Shown piece by piece: positions 45,410 to 55,796 of a DNA stretch of 64,000 bases. A program made the position numbers and the translations under genes. Below the pieces are notes generated by a model. It ran no database searches. It saw only the letters and a program-made list of their open reading frames with translations, and was not told the DNA's origin. Numbering within the stretch: the stretch's first letter is position 1; every line of letters starts with the position of its first letter. Source of the DNA: Pseudocoprococcus catus (lineage in GTDB: Bacteria > Bacillota > Clostridia > Lachnospirales > Lachnospiraceae); NCBI RefSeq assembly GCF_902381825.1, contig NZ_LR698973.1, forward strand, positions 1,795,584 through 1,859,583. Reading direction: 5' to 3'.

Positions 45410-46717
45410 ATGTCCGTCGTGTCAAATCAGGTGCGGTGTCTTGTGACAGGTGAAGAAACCCTGCGTTTTGTGAATCTCTGTCGGAATAACGGCATTGAGT
45501 TGCGACATTTGGTTCGGAGAGAAAATGCCATACAGATGGAAATAGATGCAGAGAATTTTAAAAAGCTGAGACCATTGGTTCGGAAAACACATGTTAAAAT
45601 ACATATTCTGAATCGGCATGGGCCGGCTTTTTTCTTTTACAGACATAAGCGGCGATGGTGGTTTTTGTTGGGGATGACGGTTTTTGCCGGCATGATCTAT
45701 ATGTTGTCTCTCTTTGTCTGGCAAATTGATATTGACGGTAACCGCAAATATACGGATGCCTTGATTTTACAGGCATTGGCGCAGATGGATGTGAAGACCG
45801 GATGCCGAAAATCAGAGATTGATCTTCCGGAAATTGAAGAAGAATTAAGGATTATGTACAATGAAATTACCTGGGTGTCGGCCAGTATTGCGGGAACAAA
45901 ACTGCAGATTGAACTGAGGGAAGGTGATTTGAAAATATCCGGAAGTTCAGGAGGCGGGCAGACAGGAAATGTGAAGCGTGTTGAGAATCGAGAGAATAAC
46001 CCCAAAACGCAGAATGGTGAAAGTGAGACTGATTTACCGGCAAATTTGGTGGCAGATGAAGATGCGATTATTACCAATCTGGTGGTACGGCGGGGGACAG
46101 TTGCAGTCCGCTATGGTGATGAAGTCAAAAAGGGTGATGTACTGATTGAAGGAAAAGTGTATATTTATAATGAAGATGAAACACTGAAAAAAGTGGATTA
46201 TTTGACCGCGGAAGGAGATGTTTTCGGGAAATATCAAGAATTATATGAGAAACATTATCAGCGAAAACATGAAGTGCGCAGCTATACGGGGAAAAATTAT
46301 CGAGAACTTGGGGTGGCAATAGTCGGAAAGAGCTTTTGCCTGCCTGTATGGGAGAACATTTTAAAAAAGCAATTGGAGGAGAATACTTTAAGTGAAGTAT
46401 GGTCCTGGAAGAAGCAGTTCAGGCTGACACCGACTTTTTATTTGCCTTTTGCACTGGAGTATACGGAGTATGTTCCTTATGAAAATGTTGTGGAAGAGTA
46501 TACCGATGAGGTCATCAAAAAGATGGCGGAAGAGGAATTGCAGAAGTATTTGAATGAATTGGAGAAAAAAGGGGTTCAAATTATCTCGAATAGTGTTACA
46601 ATATCACTAGATGCTGACGGAGGTCATGTTAAGGGAACACTGATTCTGGATGGGCCGATTGGAAAAGAAGTGCCCATCAGCAGTGAGCATATGGCATCGA
46701 CGCGGCATAATGAATAG
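45410..46717 (+). CDS. yqfD: Sporulation protein YqfD
   Basis: A 435-residue YqfD: a cytoplasmic N-terminal part, one membrane segment (about residues 85-105, WWFLLGMTVFAGMIYMLSLFVW), then a long forespore- or exterior-facing domain with WQIDIDGNRKYT, a charged linker and the C-terminal VEEYTDEVIKKMAEEELQKYL. It is required for efficient sporulation in Bacillus; the molecular role is unknown. It lies in the standard yqfC-yqfD-phoH-ybeY order. Confidence 0.93.
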   Translation: MSVVSNQVRCLVTGEETLRFVNLCRNNGIELRHLVRRENAIQMEIDAENFKKLRPLVRKTHVKIHILNRHGPAFFFYRHKRRWWFLLGMTVFAGMIYMLSLFVWQIDIDGNRKYTDALILQALAQMDVKTGCRKSEIDLPEIEEELRIMYNEITWVSASIAGTKLQIELREGDLKISGSSGGGQTGNVKRVENRENNPKTQNGESETDLPANLVADEDAIITNLVVRRGTVAVRYGDEVKKGDVLIEGKVYIYNEDETLKKVDYLTAEGDVFGKYQELYEKHYQRKHEVRSYTGKNYRELGVAIVGKSFCLPVWENILKKQLEENTLSEVWSWKKQFRLTPTFYLPFALEYTEYVPYENVVEEYTDEVIKKMAEEELQKYLNELEKKGVQIISNSVTISLDADGGHVKGTLILDGPIGKEVPISSEHMASTRHNE

Positions 46718-46737
46718 ATGGAGGATTATGCGACAGG

Positions 46738-47796
46738 ATGAGTATTACTGAAGAAATCATTGATATCCCTGCGGAACATATCAGAAATGTATTTGGCGAA
46801 TTTGATCATTATATCAAAAATATCGAACGGGCTTTGAATGTGACCATTATCGCCAGAGGCGGCAGCCTGAAGATTATTGGTGAAGCTGCAAAAACAAAGC
46901 GGGCAGTGAATGTACTGAATCAATTGATTCAATTATCTGTCAACGGAGAGGTTATTACAGATCAGAATGTTAATTATACGCTGGCACTGAGTATGGAAGA
47001 TAAACAGGAGAAAGTGACGGAGCTTTACGATGAACTGATCTGCCATACCATTGGCGGACGGCCGATCAAGCCGAAGACGCATGGACAGAAGAATTATATT
47101 CGCAATATCCGTGAGAAAATGATTGTATTCGGTGTAGGTCCCGCCGGCACGGGCAAGACATATCTTGCCATGGCTATGGCTATTACGGCCTTTAGGAATA
47201 ATGAAGTCAATCGAATCATTTTGACAAGACCGGCTATTGAGGCAGGTGAGAAACTCGGTTTTTTGCCGGGAGATTTGCAGAGTAAGATCGATCCTTACTT
47301 GAGACCTTTATATGATGCGCTGTATGAGATCATGGGAGCAGAAAGTTTCCAGAAGAACATGGAAAAGGGATTAATTGAGGTGGCGCCTCTTGCTTATATG
47401 AGAGGGCGTACCCTTGATAATTCGTTTATTGTTTTGGATGAGGCGCAGAATACAACACCGGCTCAGATGAAGATGTTCCTGACCCGTATCGGTTTTGGCT
47501 CCAAGGTTATTGTGACAGGTGATTTAAGCCAGAAAGATCTGCCAACAGGGCAGCAGTCTGGACTGGATGTGGCACTGAAAGTGTTAGGCGGCATTAATGA
47601 TATTGGGATTTGTATGCTTTCCAGCCAGGATGTTGTGAGACATCCGCTGGTACAGAAGATTGTCAAGGCTTATGATGATTATGAAGCGAAGCAGAAGCAT
47701 TTGTCAAAAGACGGTCTGAAGAAAGATGAAGCAGCCGGGGCTAGAACAAAGCGATCATCAGTACGCAGAAAGATAAGCGAACGAGGAGATAAATAG
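46738..47796 (+). CDS. phoH: PhoH-like ATPase
   Basis: A 352-residue PhoH family protein. An N-terminal KH-like region is followed by the P-loop GPAGTGKTYLAMAMA (about residues 138-152), LTRPAIEAGEKLGFLPGD and the Walker B FIVLDEAQNTTPAQM, then the TGDLSQ motif. It is linked to RNA metabolism with YbeY. It follows yqfD by 20 nt and precedes ybeY by 9 nt. ATG 46738 is used; the GGAGG lies 13 nt upstream. Confidence 0.97.
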   Translation: MSITEEIIDIPAEHIRNVFGEFDHYIKNIERALNVTIIARGGSLKIIGEAAKTKRAVNVLNQLIQLSVNGEVITDQNVNYTLALSMEDKQEKVTELYDELICHTIGGRPIKPKTHGQKNYIRNIREKMIVFGVGPAGTGKTYLAMAMAITAFRNNEVNRIILTRPAIEAGEKLGFLPGDLQSKIDPYLRPLYDALYEIMGAESFQKNMEKGLIEVAPLAYMRGRTLDNSFIVLDEAQNTTPAQMKMFLTRIGFGSKVIVTGDLSQKDLPTGQQSGLDVALKVLGGINDIGICMLSSQDVVRHPLVQKIVKAYDDYEAKQKHLSKDGLKKDEAAGARTKRSSVRRKISERGDK

Positions 47797-47805
47797 GAGG
47801 AGTTT

Positions 47806-48306
47806 ATGACAGTAAATATTGATTATGAAGCAGATAAGAAGCTTGATTTTGACTATGAGAAGATTATCAGGGAGGTCATCAATGGTGCCCTTGATTTTGA
47901 AGAATGTCCCTATGAAACAGAAGTAAATGTGGTTTTGACAACGAATGATGAAATTGCAATGATTAACAGAGACTACAGAGATCTGTTCAAACCGACAGAT
48001 GTGTTGTCATTTCCTATGATTGACTATGTACGGCCGGGTGATTTTTCGGTATTGGAGGAGGGATTGACAGAAGATTTCTTCAACCCGGAGAGTGGTGAAC
48101 TGATATTGGGGGATATTATTTTGTCTGTGGACAAGATTATTGAGCAGGCTGCAAGTTATGGCCATTCCCAGCAGAGGGAATTGGGCTTTCTTGTGGCTCA
48201 TAGTATGCTGCATTTGTTCGGATATGACCATATGCAGGATGAAGAGCGGGAAGTGATGGAGGAGAAGCAGAGAGACATTTTGAATATGCTGAATCTGAAG
48301 CGTTAG
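47806..48306 (+). CDS. ybeY: Endoribonuclease YbeY
   Basis: A 166-residue YbeY. The zinc site HSMLHLFGYDH (HX3HX5H) is intact near residue 132, with the family's RDLFKPTDVLSFPM and LGDIILSVD before it. It acts in 16S rRNA 3' end maturation and quality control. It is translationally near phoH, its regular partner. Confidence 0.98.
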   Translation: MTVNIDYEADKKLDFDYEKIIREVINGALDFEECPYETEVNVVLTTNDEIAMINRDYRDLFKPTDVLSFPMIDYVRPGDFSVLEEGLTEDFFNPESGELILGDIILSVDKIIEQAASYGHSQQRELGFLVAHSMLHLFGYDHMQDEEREVMEEKQRDILNMLNLKR

Positions 48307-48389
48307 TGTATGATCAGCTGGAAAACTCAGAGATTGGTTTTGGGGATAGATAACATGTGTTTGGCTTGAATACAGTGGGGGATTTGACT

Positions 48390-49481
48390 ATGAAAAAGAA
48401 GAAATATGGTATGACAGTCGTTTGCATGACAATTGGAATCATGATGATTGCAGTATCTTGTGGTGGAAAGAAGCAAGAATCAACAGATACAGAAGTTCAG
48501 ACGGCAGTAGTTGTTGAAACTCAGGCTATGAATGCAACAGAAGCTGTCAAAGAAACGGAATCGGCATTGCCTGCCGGTGAAATGTACAGTTATTTGACTG
48601 GTGAACCTGTCAGTGAGACAATCGGAAAGCAGCGTCCGTATGCGATTATGATCAATAACATTGATGTTTCGCTTCCGCAATCCGGTGTCAGTCAAGCTGA
48701 GATGATTTATGAAGCACAGGTGGAAAGCGGTATTACTAGGCTGATGGCAGTTTTTCAGGATGTGGATAACATTGAGAAAATCGGTTCTATTCGTAGTGCC
48801 AGACACTACTATATCGATTTTGCCAATGATAATGATGCCATTTATGTACATTATGGACAATCAAAGTATGCGCTTTCACGTATTGAGGATGATAATATTA
48901 TGACCATTCATGGTTTGTCTGGCTATGAATCGAAAGTTTTCTATCGCTCATCCGACAGAAAGGCACCCCATAATGTCTATACGACAGGCAAAATGCTGGC
49001 AGAGGGACTTGAAGTCACAGGCCTTACCAGAGATTATCCGGCGGGATATACACCGCGACTGCAGTTCAATCATGTCGATACGGAGCTGAAAGATGGAATA
49101 AATGCACAAAAAGTGAATATTCCATTTGACTCGGAGCCATATTTCACATATAATACTGAGGATGGTCTTTACTATCGTTATCAATATGGTGAAGCACATA
49201 TCGACCGGGAGAATGATCAGCAACTTACATTTAAGAATATTATTGTTCAATATGTAAACGAGAAGTCTATTAGTAATCAGGATCACCAGGATATGACGTT
49301 GAATGGTTCTGGCAAGGGACTGTATATTACAGATGGCAAAGCTGAAGAGATTACATGGAAACGAAATGATAATGCAGATAAGACGAAATACTATGATGCA
49401 TCAGGCAATGAGATTTCCTTGAATCCTGGAAAAACATTCTTCGAGGTCGTATCAGACAGTAAAACTGTCACTTTAGAATGA
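48390..49481 (+). CDS. DUF3048 lipoprotein (YerB-like)
   Basis: A 363-residue secreted lipoprotein: a basic start, hydrophobic core and lipobox VSCG (Cys about residue 24), then a Thr/Glu-rich linker and the DUF3048 domain (RPYAIMINNID, QAEMIYEAQVESGITRLMAVFQD, IGSIRSARHYY, the HNVYTTGKML motif). The function is unknown. ATG 48390 is chosen because it gives the signal peptide; an in-frame start at 48357 would place residues before it that do not fit. It is the first gene after ybeY. Confidence 0.9.
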   Translation: MKKKKYGMTVVCMTIGIMMIAVSCGGKKQESTDTEVQTAVVVETQAMNATEAVKETESALPAGEMYSYLTGEPVSETIGKQRPYAIMINNIDVSLPQSGVSQAEMIYEAQVESGITRLMAVFQDVDNIEKIGSIRSARHYYIDFANDNDAIYVHYGQSKYALSRIEDDNIMTIHGLSGYESKVFYRSSDRKAPHNVYTTGKMLAEGLEVTGLTRDYPAGYTPRLQFNHVDTELKDGINAQKVNIPFDSEPYFTYNTEDGLYYRYQYGEAHIDRENDQQLTFKNIIVQYVNEKSISNQDHQDMTLNGSGKGLYITDGKAEEITWKRNDNADKTKYYDASGNEISLNPGKTFFEVVSDSKTVTLE

Positions 49482-49501
49482 TATAGACAAGAGGTGTATG
49501 A

Positions 49502-51130
49502 ATGGGAAGCTCTTCCAAAAGCAAAAACAAAGGCGGCGATATCATTGTGCAGGGGTCGATCCTGGCCGCTGCACAGATCATTGTCCGCCTGATTGGGCTG
49601 TTCTACCGTATTCCGCTCCAGCGAATTGCAGGAGATGTTGCGATGGGGTATTACGGCTATGCATATGATATTTATATGTTACTGCTGCTTGTTTCGTCCA
49701 ATGGTGTGCCGCTGGCAGTCAGCAAGCTGGTGTCAAAGACGCATGCCAAACGGGATTATACCAATGAACACAGAATTATGGTCAGTGCCCTTTTGTGGAC
49801 ACTGGTTGTGGGATCTGTGATCGGCCTTGGTACATTTATCTTTGCGAAACAGATTACAAGTGCTGTATTTGGCCCTGAGATGATTGGGGTGGTGCCGGCA
49901 CTCAGAGTTCTGGCACCGACAATTTTCCTCTGTTGTGTCATGAGTACTTTCAGAGGTTATTTTCAGGGAATCGGCAGCATGATGCCTACAGCCATTTCAC
50001 AGATTTTTGAACAGATTTTTAATGCAGTTGTCAGTGTAGCAGCCGCCGCAATCCTTGTATCCCAGGGACCTGCATGGGCCGCCATGGGCGGTACCCTCGG
50101 TACCTGTATCGGTGCACTTGCAAGCACGATTTTCCTGATTATTATATATATGTTGTATCGTCCACGGCTTATGCATCGTGTACACAAGGATAAACTGCAT
50201 CAGCCGGAATCCTATAAGAATATTTATAAAGTGTTAACACTGACGATGGCACCGGTTGTTTTGAGTTCTGTTATTTATCAGGTGAGCGGCATCATTGATT
50301 CTTCTTTATATAGTAATATTTTAGCTAAACTTGGCTATGATGCAGAACTGATTTCATCTTTATATGGCGTCTACAGCAGCAAGTATAAGATGCTTGTGAA
50401 TGTACCGATGGCGATGGCAACAGCACTTGGATTGGCCGTTGTCCCGGGTATTTCATCAGCCATGTTAAGAGGGGACAGAGAAGAAATTCATAGCAAAATA
50501 GAGACAACAGTTAAATTCTGTATGATCATTGCAATTCCGGCCTGTGTAGGTTTATCCGTGCTTGGCGGACCGATCATGCAGCTGCTGTTTAATGATTCAT
50601 CTGCGCTGACAAGACATTTGATTACGATCGGTACACCGTATCTGTTGTTTTATTCTTTGTCGACGGTAACGATCGGTGCACTTCAGGGAATTGACAAAAT
50701 GAACACACCGATTGTGAATTCAGGTATTGCTCTGGCGATTCATACGGTATTTATTGTAATTCTGCTGAGATTCTGTGATATGAATATTTACGCAATTTTA
50801 TATAGTAATATTCTATTTGGTTTCCTGATGTGTATTTTTAATCAGGTTGCTTTAAGACGTTATATCGGTTATGAACAGGAAGCAAAACAGACATTTCTGA
50901 TACCTGCAGCTGCATCGGCGGTGATGGGCGTAGCTACATTTATTGTTTATAAGGGTGTTTATTTTGTTTTACATATCAATGCAATTGCAACATTGCTGGC
51001 AATCATTGTCGCAGTGGTTGTTTATGCAGTGGCATTGCTGAAGTTCCATGGTCTGACGGAGGAAGAATTATATTCTTTCCCGAAGGGAACAACACTGAGT
51101 GTGTATTTAAAACGTTTTCATTTGATATAA
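49502..51130 (+). CDS. MurJ/SpoVB-type flippase
   Basis: A 542-residue polytopic protein with about 14 helices of the MVF/polysaccharide-transport superfamily. Marks are a start with GSILAAAQIIVRLIGLFYRIPL, GDVAMGYYGYAYDIYML and VPLAVSKLVSK, as in SpoVB and YtgP. Members flip lipid-linked peptidoglycan or spore-cortex precursors. Which of these is served cannot be told from sequence. It is cotranscribed with the two flavoproteins downstream (10-nt gap). Confidence 0.9.
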   Translation: MGSSSKSKNKGGDIIVQGSILAAAQIIVRLIGLFYRIPLQRIAGDVAMGYYGYAYDIYMLLLLVSSNGVPLAVSKLVSKTHAKRDYTNEHRIMVSALLWTLVVGSVIGLGTFIFAKQITSAVFGPEMIGVVPALRVLAPTIFLCCVMSTFRGYFQGIGSMMPTAISQIFEQIFNAVVSVAAAAILVSQGPAWAAMGGTLGTCIGALASTIFLIIIYMLYRPRLMHRVHKDKLHQPESYKNIYKVLTLTMAPVVLSSVIYQVSGIIDSSLYSNILAKLGYDAELISSLYGVYSSKYKMLVNVPMAMATALGLAVVPGISSAMLRGDREEIHSKIETTVKFCMIIAIPACVGLSVLGGPIMQLLFNDSSALTRHLITIGTPYLLFYSLSTVTIGALQGIDKMNTPIVNSGIALAIHTVFIVILLRFCDMNIYAILYSNILFGFLMCIFNQVALRRYIGYEQEAKQTFLIPAAASAVMGVATFIVYKGVYFVLHINAIATLLAIIVAVVVYAVALLKFHGLTEEELYSFPKGTTLSVYLKRFHLI

Positions 51131-51140
51131 GGAGCCTTGT

Positions 51141-52409
51141 ATGATTTACGATGTATGTATCATCGGAGGAGGCGCTTCCGGACTGGCTGCAGCGATTGCA
51201 GCCGGGAGGGAAGGAGCCTCAGTTTTAGTTATTGAAAGAATGGATAAAACCGGCAAGAAGATTCTGGCAACGGGCAATGGCAAGTGTAATCTGACCAATC
51301 AGGCCATTCGAAGGGGCTGTATTTCCTCCGGTGTTTACAGATCCGGGCAGGAGGTGTTTCCGCTTCATGTACTGGAGAATTTTGATGCCGGTGATACACT
51401 GGCTTTTTTTGAATCCATGGGGCTTTATACAAAAGCGCGAGATGGTTATGTATACCCGATGTCTGAACAGGCCGCATCGGTCCGGGATATATTGTGCTGG
51501 GAACTGGCAGAGCAGAAAGCCGATGTGGTAACCGGACAGGAAGTAAAGAAGATCAGAGTTGGCGGCAAAGGTTTGTCGAAGGGCGGTTTTACCGTTTATT
51601 CGGTAGACAATGTTTATCAATGCAGAAAACTGATCATGGCCTGTGGCGGCGCATCTGCATCCAAACTTGGCAGCAACGGTTCCGGATACAGACTGGCAGA
51701 GTGTCTTGGACATCATGTGTCTGCACCGGTGCCTGCATTATGTGCGCTTCATTGTAAGGAGAAATATTTTAAAGAACTGGCGGGAATTCGTCTTCAGGGC
51801 AGGGTAAGACTTCTTACAGACGGCAAAGTGGCTGCGGAGGACAGCGGTGAAATCCAATTGACTGCGTATGGTATTTCAGGGATTCCGGTGTTTCAGGTGA
51901 GCCGTTACGCCGCGAAAGCTTTGCAAATGAAAAAAACAGTGACAGCGGTACTTGATTTGATGCCAGCTGTCAGCGACAAAGGACTTCGTGCCAGACTGAT
52001 GTGGCAGATGCATGCCAGTCCGAAGTGGACAATGCGGATGGTGCTTTCGGGAATGATGAATAGTAAGCTGGCAGCCTGTCTGTTAAAATGCGCTGGCATA
52101 GACGGCGGACAGCCATGCTGCAAAGTAGATGATCGTGCACTGGAGCGTTTGATTGCACTGGTGAAACATCACGAAGTGCATATTAACGCGACAAACGATT
52201 TTGAACAGTCCCAGGCAACAGCCGGAGGGGTTGATACAAGAGAAATAGAAGAGAAGAATATGGCATCAAAAATTGTCAGAGGACTTTATTTTACCGGAGA
52301 ATTATTGGATGTTGATGGCATCTGCGGAGGATACAATCTGCAGTGGGCCTGGGCAACCGGTATTCTTGCAGGTTCAGATGCCGGAAGGAGCTGCCGTGTT
52401 AAAGGTTAA
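51141..52409 (+). CDS. HI0933/YhiN-type flavoprotein
   Basis: A 422-residue FAD-dependent oxidoreductase. N-terminal dinucleotide-binding IIGGGASGLAAAIAAGREGASVLVIE; then KTGKKILATGNGKCNLTN, typical of the HI0933 (BaiN/YhiN) family; late ATAGGVDTREIEE and GLYFTGELLDVDGICGGYNLQWAW. Some relatives reduce unsaturated bile acids or tetrapyrroles, but the substrate is not known here. Its end overlaps the next flavoprotein by 14 nt. Confidence 0.93.
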   Translation: MIYDVCIIGGGASGLAAAIAAGREGASVLVIERMDKTGKKILATGNGKCNLTNQAIRRGCISSGVYRSGQEVFPLHVLENFDAGDTLAFFESMGLYTKARDGYVYPMSEQAASVRDILCWELAEQKADVVTGQEVKKIRVGGKGLSKGGFTVYSVDNVYQCRKLIMACGGASASKLGSNGSGYRLAECLGHHVSAPVPALCALHCKEKYFKELAGIRLQGRVRLLTDGKVAAEDSGEIQLTAYGISGIPVFQVSRYAAKALQMKKTVTAVLDLMPAVSDKGLRARLMWQMHASPKWTMRMVLSGMMNSKLAACLLKCAGIDGGQPCCKVDDRALERLIALVKHHEVHINATNDFEQSQATAGGVDTREIEEKNMASKIVRGLYFTGELLDVDGICGGYNLQWAWATGILAGSDAGRSCRVKG

Positions 52410-54018
52410 TCAGATTAAACTGCCTCTGAACCATTCAAAAAAACAATTAAAAGAGGCGATTGTGCATAAATTGCGTATCAGACCGGAGGAGATGATAGAT
52501 TACCGGATTCTCAAACAATCAATCGATGCGAGAAAATCCGGAAAAGGCGGGCATGCCGGGGAAGTTCTTTATCAGTATTCCGTGGCAGTGACATTAGCAA
52601 ATGAAAAGCAGTATCTGAAAAAGCATCATGCCAATAAAGATATACTGCCTTATACACCGGTCATCTATCAGATGCCGGAAAAGGCAGCGGACAAGCCAGC
52701 AAAGCCTCCGGTAATCATCGGCAGCGGACCGGCCGGCCTGTTCTGTGGACTCATGCTGGCCAGACAAGGGTATGATCCGATTATTCTGGAGCGGGGAAGT
52801 GAAGTGCACACCCGTATGGAGAAGGTGAATGCCTTCTGGGCAGGCGGTAAGCTTGATAAGGAGTGCAATGTACAGTTTGGTGAGGGCGGTGCCGGTACTT
52901 TTTCAGATGGCAAGCTCAATACGCTTGTCAAGGATCCTTTTGGACGACAGAGAAAGGTTATGGAGACTTTTGTAGAGGCGGGAGCACCGGAAGATATCTT
53001 ATATGTGCAGAAGCCGCATGTGGGGACAGATCTGCTTGTAGGGATTGTTGAAAGACTTCGCAATGAGATACTTTCTCTGGGCGGTCAGGTGCACTTTGAT
53101 TCAAAAGTGACAGATTTTGTGATAGATGCTCAGAATCATATTAGAGGGGTTATTGTCAATGGTCGTGAGAAAATTGAAGCTGACCAGGTTGTTCTGGCAG
53201 TGGGACATAGTGCCAGGGATACCTTTGAGAAACTTTTGGAGAGAAAGATTACCATGGAGCCAAAGCCGTTTGCTGTCGGTGTGCGCGTGGAGCATCCGCA
53301 GTCAATGATTAATGCATCCCAGTATGGCAGCGTAGCAGACCAGCTTCCGGCAGCCAGTTACAAATTAACTTACCGGACGGGTAAGGGACGCCAGGTGTAT
53401 ACATTCTGTATGTGTCCCGGCGGCTACGTGGTGAATGCTTCTTCAGAAGAAGGCATGTGTGCGGTGAATGGTATGAGCAACCGTGGACGTGACGGTGCCA
53501 ATGCCAACAGTGCGGTGATCGTGGGCGTTTCACCGGAGGATTTCGGCAGTTCGGATATTCTTGCCGGGATGGCTTTTCAGCGGAAATGGGAGAAACTGGC
53601 TTATACAGAAGGTCAAGGACTTGTGCCGGTGCAGCTTTTCGATGATTTCAAAGAGAAAAAAGTCTCAGAGCGTTTTGGAGCGGTGAAGCCCGAACATAAA
53701 GGCGGTTATCATTTCGGAAATTTATGGCATTGCCTGCCGACGTTTGTCTGTGAAAGTCTGGTAGAAGGCATTGATGCTTTTGGCAGAAAGATCAAAGGTT
53801 ATGACAGACCCGATGCTATTCTTTCAGGTGTTGAAACGCGAACATCTTCACCGGTGCGAATACCGAGAGATGAACATTTTGAAAGCAACGTGGGGGGTCT
53901 TTACCCATGCGGTGAGGGAGCCGGTTATGCAGGCGGCATTACAAGTGCTGCTATGGATGGCCTGCGTGTAGCGGAAGCTGTAGCAGCGGCTTATGCCACT
54001 GTTGAACAGGCAAAGTAG
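52396..54018 (+). CDS. FAD-dependent dehydrogenase (Clostridial FixC-like)
   Basis: A 540-residue flavoprotein. An N-terminal ferredoxin-like region (LKVNQIKLPLNHSKKQLKEA) is followed by the FAD motif VIIGSGPAGLFCGLMLARQG (about residue 112), GEGGAGTFSDGKLNT and late VGGLYPCGEGAGYAGGITSAA. Such proteins are often encoded beside HI0933-type flavoproteins. The start is GTG 52396 because GGAAGGAG lies 5 nt before it; codons further upstream belong to the previous gene. Confidence 0.9.
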   Translation: MLKVNQIKLPLNHSKKQLKEAIVHKLRIRPEEMIDYRILKQSIDARKSGKGGHAGEVLYQYSVAVTLANEKQYLKKHHANKDILPYTPVIYQMPEKAADKPAKPPVIIGSGPAGLFCGLMLARQGYDPIILERGSEVHTRMEKVNAFWAGGKLDKECNVQFGEGGAGTFSDGKLNTLVKDPFGRQRKVMETFVEAGAPEDILYVQKPHVGTDLLVGIVERLRNEILSLGGQVHFDSKVTDFVIDAQNHIRGVIVNGREKIEADQVVLAVGHSARDTFEKLLERKITMEPKPFAVGVRVEHPQSMINASQYGSVADQLPAASYKLTYRTGKGRQVYTFCMCPGGYVVNASSEEGMCAVNGMSNRGRDGANANSAVIVGVSPEDFGSSDILAGMAFQRKWEKLAYTEGQGLVPVQLFDDFKEKKVSERFGAVKPEHKGGYHFGNLWHCLPTFVCESLVEGIDAFGRKIKGYDRPDAILSGVETRTSSPVRIPRDEHFESNVGGLYPCGEGAGYAGGITSAAMDGLRVAEAVAAAYATVEQAK

Positions 54019-54084
54019 AAATGTTTGTCAGAAACAGAGAAATAATTGTCTGGGGACAATGACAGAGAGAGAATGGAGGCAGAC

Positions 54085-54984
54085 ATGCTGATTACGAATA
54101 AACATTACAGACAGAATCTGAAAAACAAAAAGAGAATTGTCATTAAAGTGGGATCGTCCTCGCTTGTGCACCCGGAAACCGGAGAGACAGATCTGCTGAA
54201 ACTGGAGCAGTTGGTGCGAGTCCTGTGTGATCTGCGCAATCAGGGCAAGGATGTGGTACTTGTTTCATCCGGTGCCATTGGTGTAGGGAGAAAAGCCCTT
54301 GGTTTAAACGAGCGTCCGAAGGAACTGGCTCAGAAACAGGCCTGTGCTTCAGTGGGTCAGGGAATGCTGATGATGATTTATCAGAAGCTTTTTAATGAAT
54401 ACAGCCATGTGGCTTCCCAGATTCTTATGACGAAACATACTATTGTCAGAGAAAAGAGCCTGCACAATGCCAGAAATACATTCAATGAGCTGCTGAAAAT
54501 GGGTGTGATTCCGATTGTCAATGAGAATGACACCGTTTCAACGGATGAGATTGAGATTGGTGACAACGATACCCTGTCAGCGGTGGTGGCGGCGATTACC
54601 AGCGCAGATTTGCTGATTTTGTTGTCGGATATTGATGGCTTGTATACAGATGATCCGTCTCAGAATAAGGATGCGCTTTTTATTGAATGTGTGACGGATA
54701 TTGATGATTCTCTTTACGAGATTGCCAAAGGAGCCGGCAGCGATTACGGTACCGGCGGCATGAAAACAAAAATTGACGCGGCACGTATTGCCAATGATGC
54801 AGGATGTGATATGATTATAGCAAACGGCAAAGATTTTCATGTCATTGACGACATTATGAAAGGACAGGAGAAGGGTACTTTATTCCTAGCTCATAAGAGT
54901 GAGAAGTTTAACATTCTGGATTATATAGAACCTGAAAAAATCATCAACGGAGGAGAAGAAGAAATTCATGATTACAGATGCTGA
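54085..54984 (+). CDS. proB: Glutamate 5-kinase, no PUA domain
   Basis: A 299-residue ProB made of the amino-acid kinase domain only: RIVIKVGSSSL, LVSSGAIGVGRKAL, IPIVNENDTVS, LLSDIDGLYTDDP and GTGGMKTKIDAARIA. The C-terminal PUA domain of the E. coli enzyme (367 residues) is absent; such short forms exist in other Firmicutes. It starts proline synthesis by phosphorylating glutamate. ATG 54085 follows ATGGAGGC. It overlaps the DUF896 gene by 17 nt and forms an operon with proA three genes later. Confidence 0.97.
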   Translation: MLITNKHYRQNLKNKKRIVIKVGSSSLVHPETGETDLLKLEQLVRVLCDLRNQGKDVVLVSSGAIGVGRKALGLNERPKELAQKQACASVGQGMLMMIYQKLFNEYSHVASQILMTKHTIVREKSLHNARNTFNELLKMGVIPIVNENDTVSTDEIEIGDNDTLSAVVAAITSADLLILLSDIDGLYTDDPSQNKDALFIECVTDIDDSLYEIAKGAGSDYGTGGMKTKIDAARIANDAGCDMIIANGKDFHVIDDIMKGQEKGTLFLAHKSEKFNILDYIEPEKIINGGEEEIHDYRC

Positions 54985-55210
54985 TATTAAAAGAATTAAT
55001 GAATTATACCATAAAAGTAAAAGTGAAGGGCTGACACCGGATGAAAAGCAGGAACAGGTGAAATTAAGAGAGGCTTATATCGAATCTGTCCGTGCCAATA
55101 TGAGAAGTCAGCTGAACAATATTGATGTAAAAAGACCGGATGGAAGTATTGTATCCTTGAAGGAGCAGGCAGCACAGAATCTGGCTAAGAAGAAAAAACA
55201 TGCCAACTGA
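54968..55210 (+). CDS. DUF896 (YnzC-like) small protein
   Basis: An 80-residue helical, charged protein with the DUF896 pattern IKRINELYHKSKSEGLTPDEK and LREAYIESVRANMRSQLNNI. In Bacillus YnzC is in an SOS-linked operon and has no proven function. Here it is embedded between proB (17-nt overlap) and 5-formyl-THF cyclo-ligase (11-nt overlap). Confidence 0.92.
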   Translation: MITDADIKRINELYHKSKSEGLTPDEKQEQVKLREAYIESVRANMRSQLNNIDVKRPDGSIVSLKEQAAQNLAKKKKHAN

Positions 55211-55796
55211 TATCTGTGAAGCAAAGAGAATGCTGCGAAAGGAAATCCTTTCAAAGAGACGGCATCTTGGTGAAGAAATATGTCAGACATTCGGCAGACA
55301 GTTCGCAGAGCGAATCGTCGGTCTGGATGAATATAAAGCGGCAGATACGATTTTATGCTACGCTTCCTGCAAAGGGGAGGCGGACACCTGGAAGCTGATA
55401 GAAAAAGCTTTGGAGGCCGGCAAAAGAGTAGCATTGCCTAGAGTCACAGGCCCGGCAGAAATGCATTTTTATAAAATTACATCTATGAAGGATGTGGCAC
55501 CGGGATATTATGATATTCCTGAACCGCTGGAAAACTGTCAGGAGGAAGTATTTGAAGGGTTTCTGGTTGTTCCCGGGACAGCTTTTGACAGACAGATGCA
55601 CCGGATGGGCTATGGTGGCGGTTTTTATGATGTATGGCTGAAATGTTATGGCAGTCAGGTGACAGCCTGTGGGCTGGCCTATGATTTTCAGTTAAGGAAT
55701 GAAATACCTTTTGAAAGGCATGACAGAATGATGGATATAGTGATAACACCGGATGAGGTGATACGGAAAGGAGATGCGGCAGATGACAACGGTTGA
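55200..55796 (+). CDS. 5-formyltetrahydrofolate cyclo-ligase
   Basis: A 198-residue enzyme. Start with [17 protein letters not shown], middle [14 protein letters not shown], then [26 protein letters not shown] carrying the Gly-rich ATP and substrate site. It converts 5-formyl-THF to 5,10-methenyl-THF. It overlaps DUF896 upstream by 11 nt and the likely proA start downstream by 14 nt, so it is part of the proB-proA operon. Confidence 0.95.
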   Translation: MPTDICEAKRMLRKEILSKRRHLGEEICQTFGRQFAERIVGLDEYKAADTILCYASCKGEADTWKLIEKALEAGKRVALPRVTGPAEMHFYKITSMKDVAPGYYDIPEPLENCQEEVFEGFLVVPGTAFDRQMHRMGYGGGFYDVWLKCYGSQVTACGLAYDFQLRNEIPFERHDRMMDIVITPDEVIRKGDAADDNG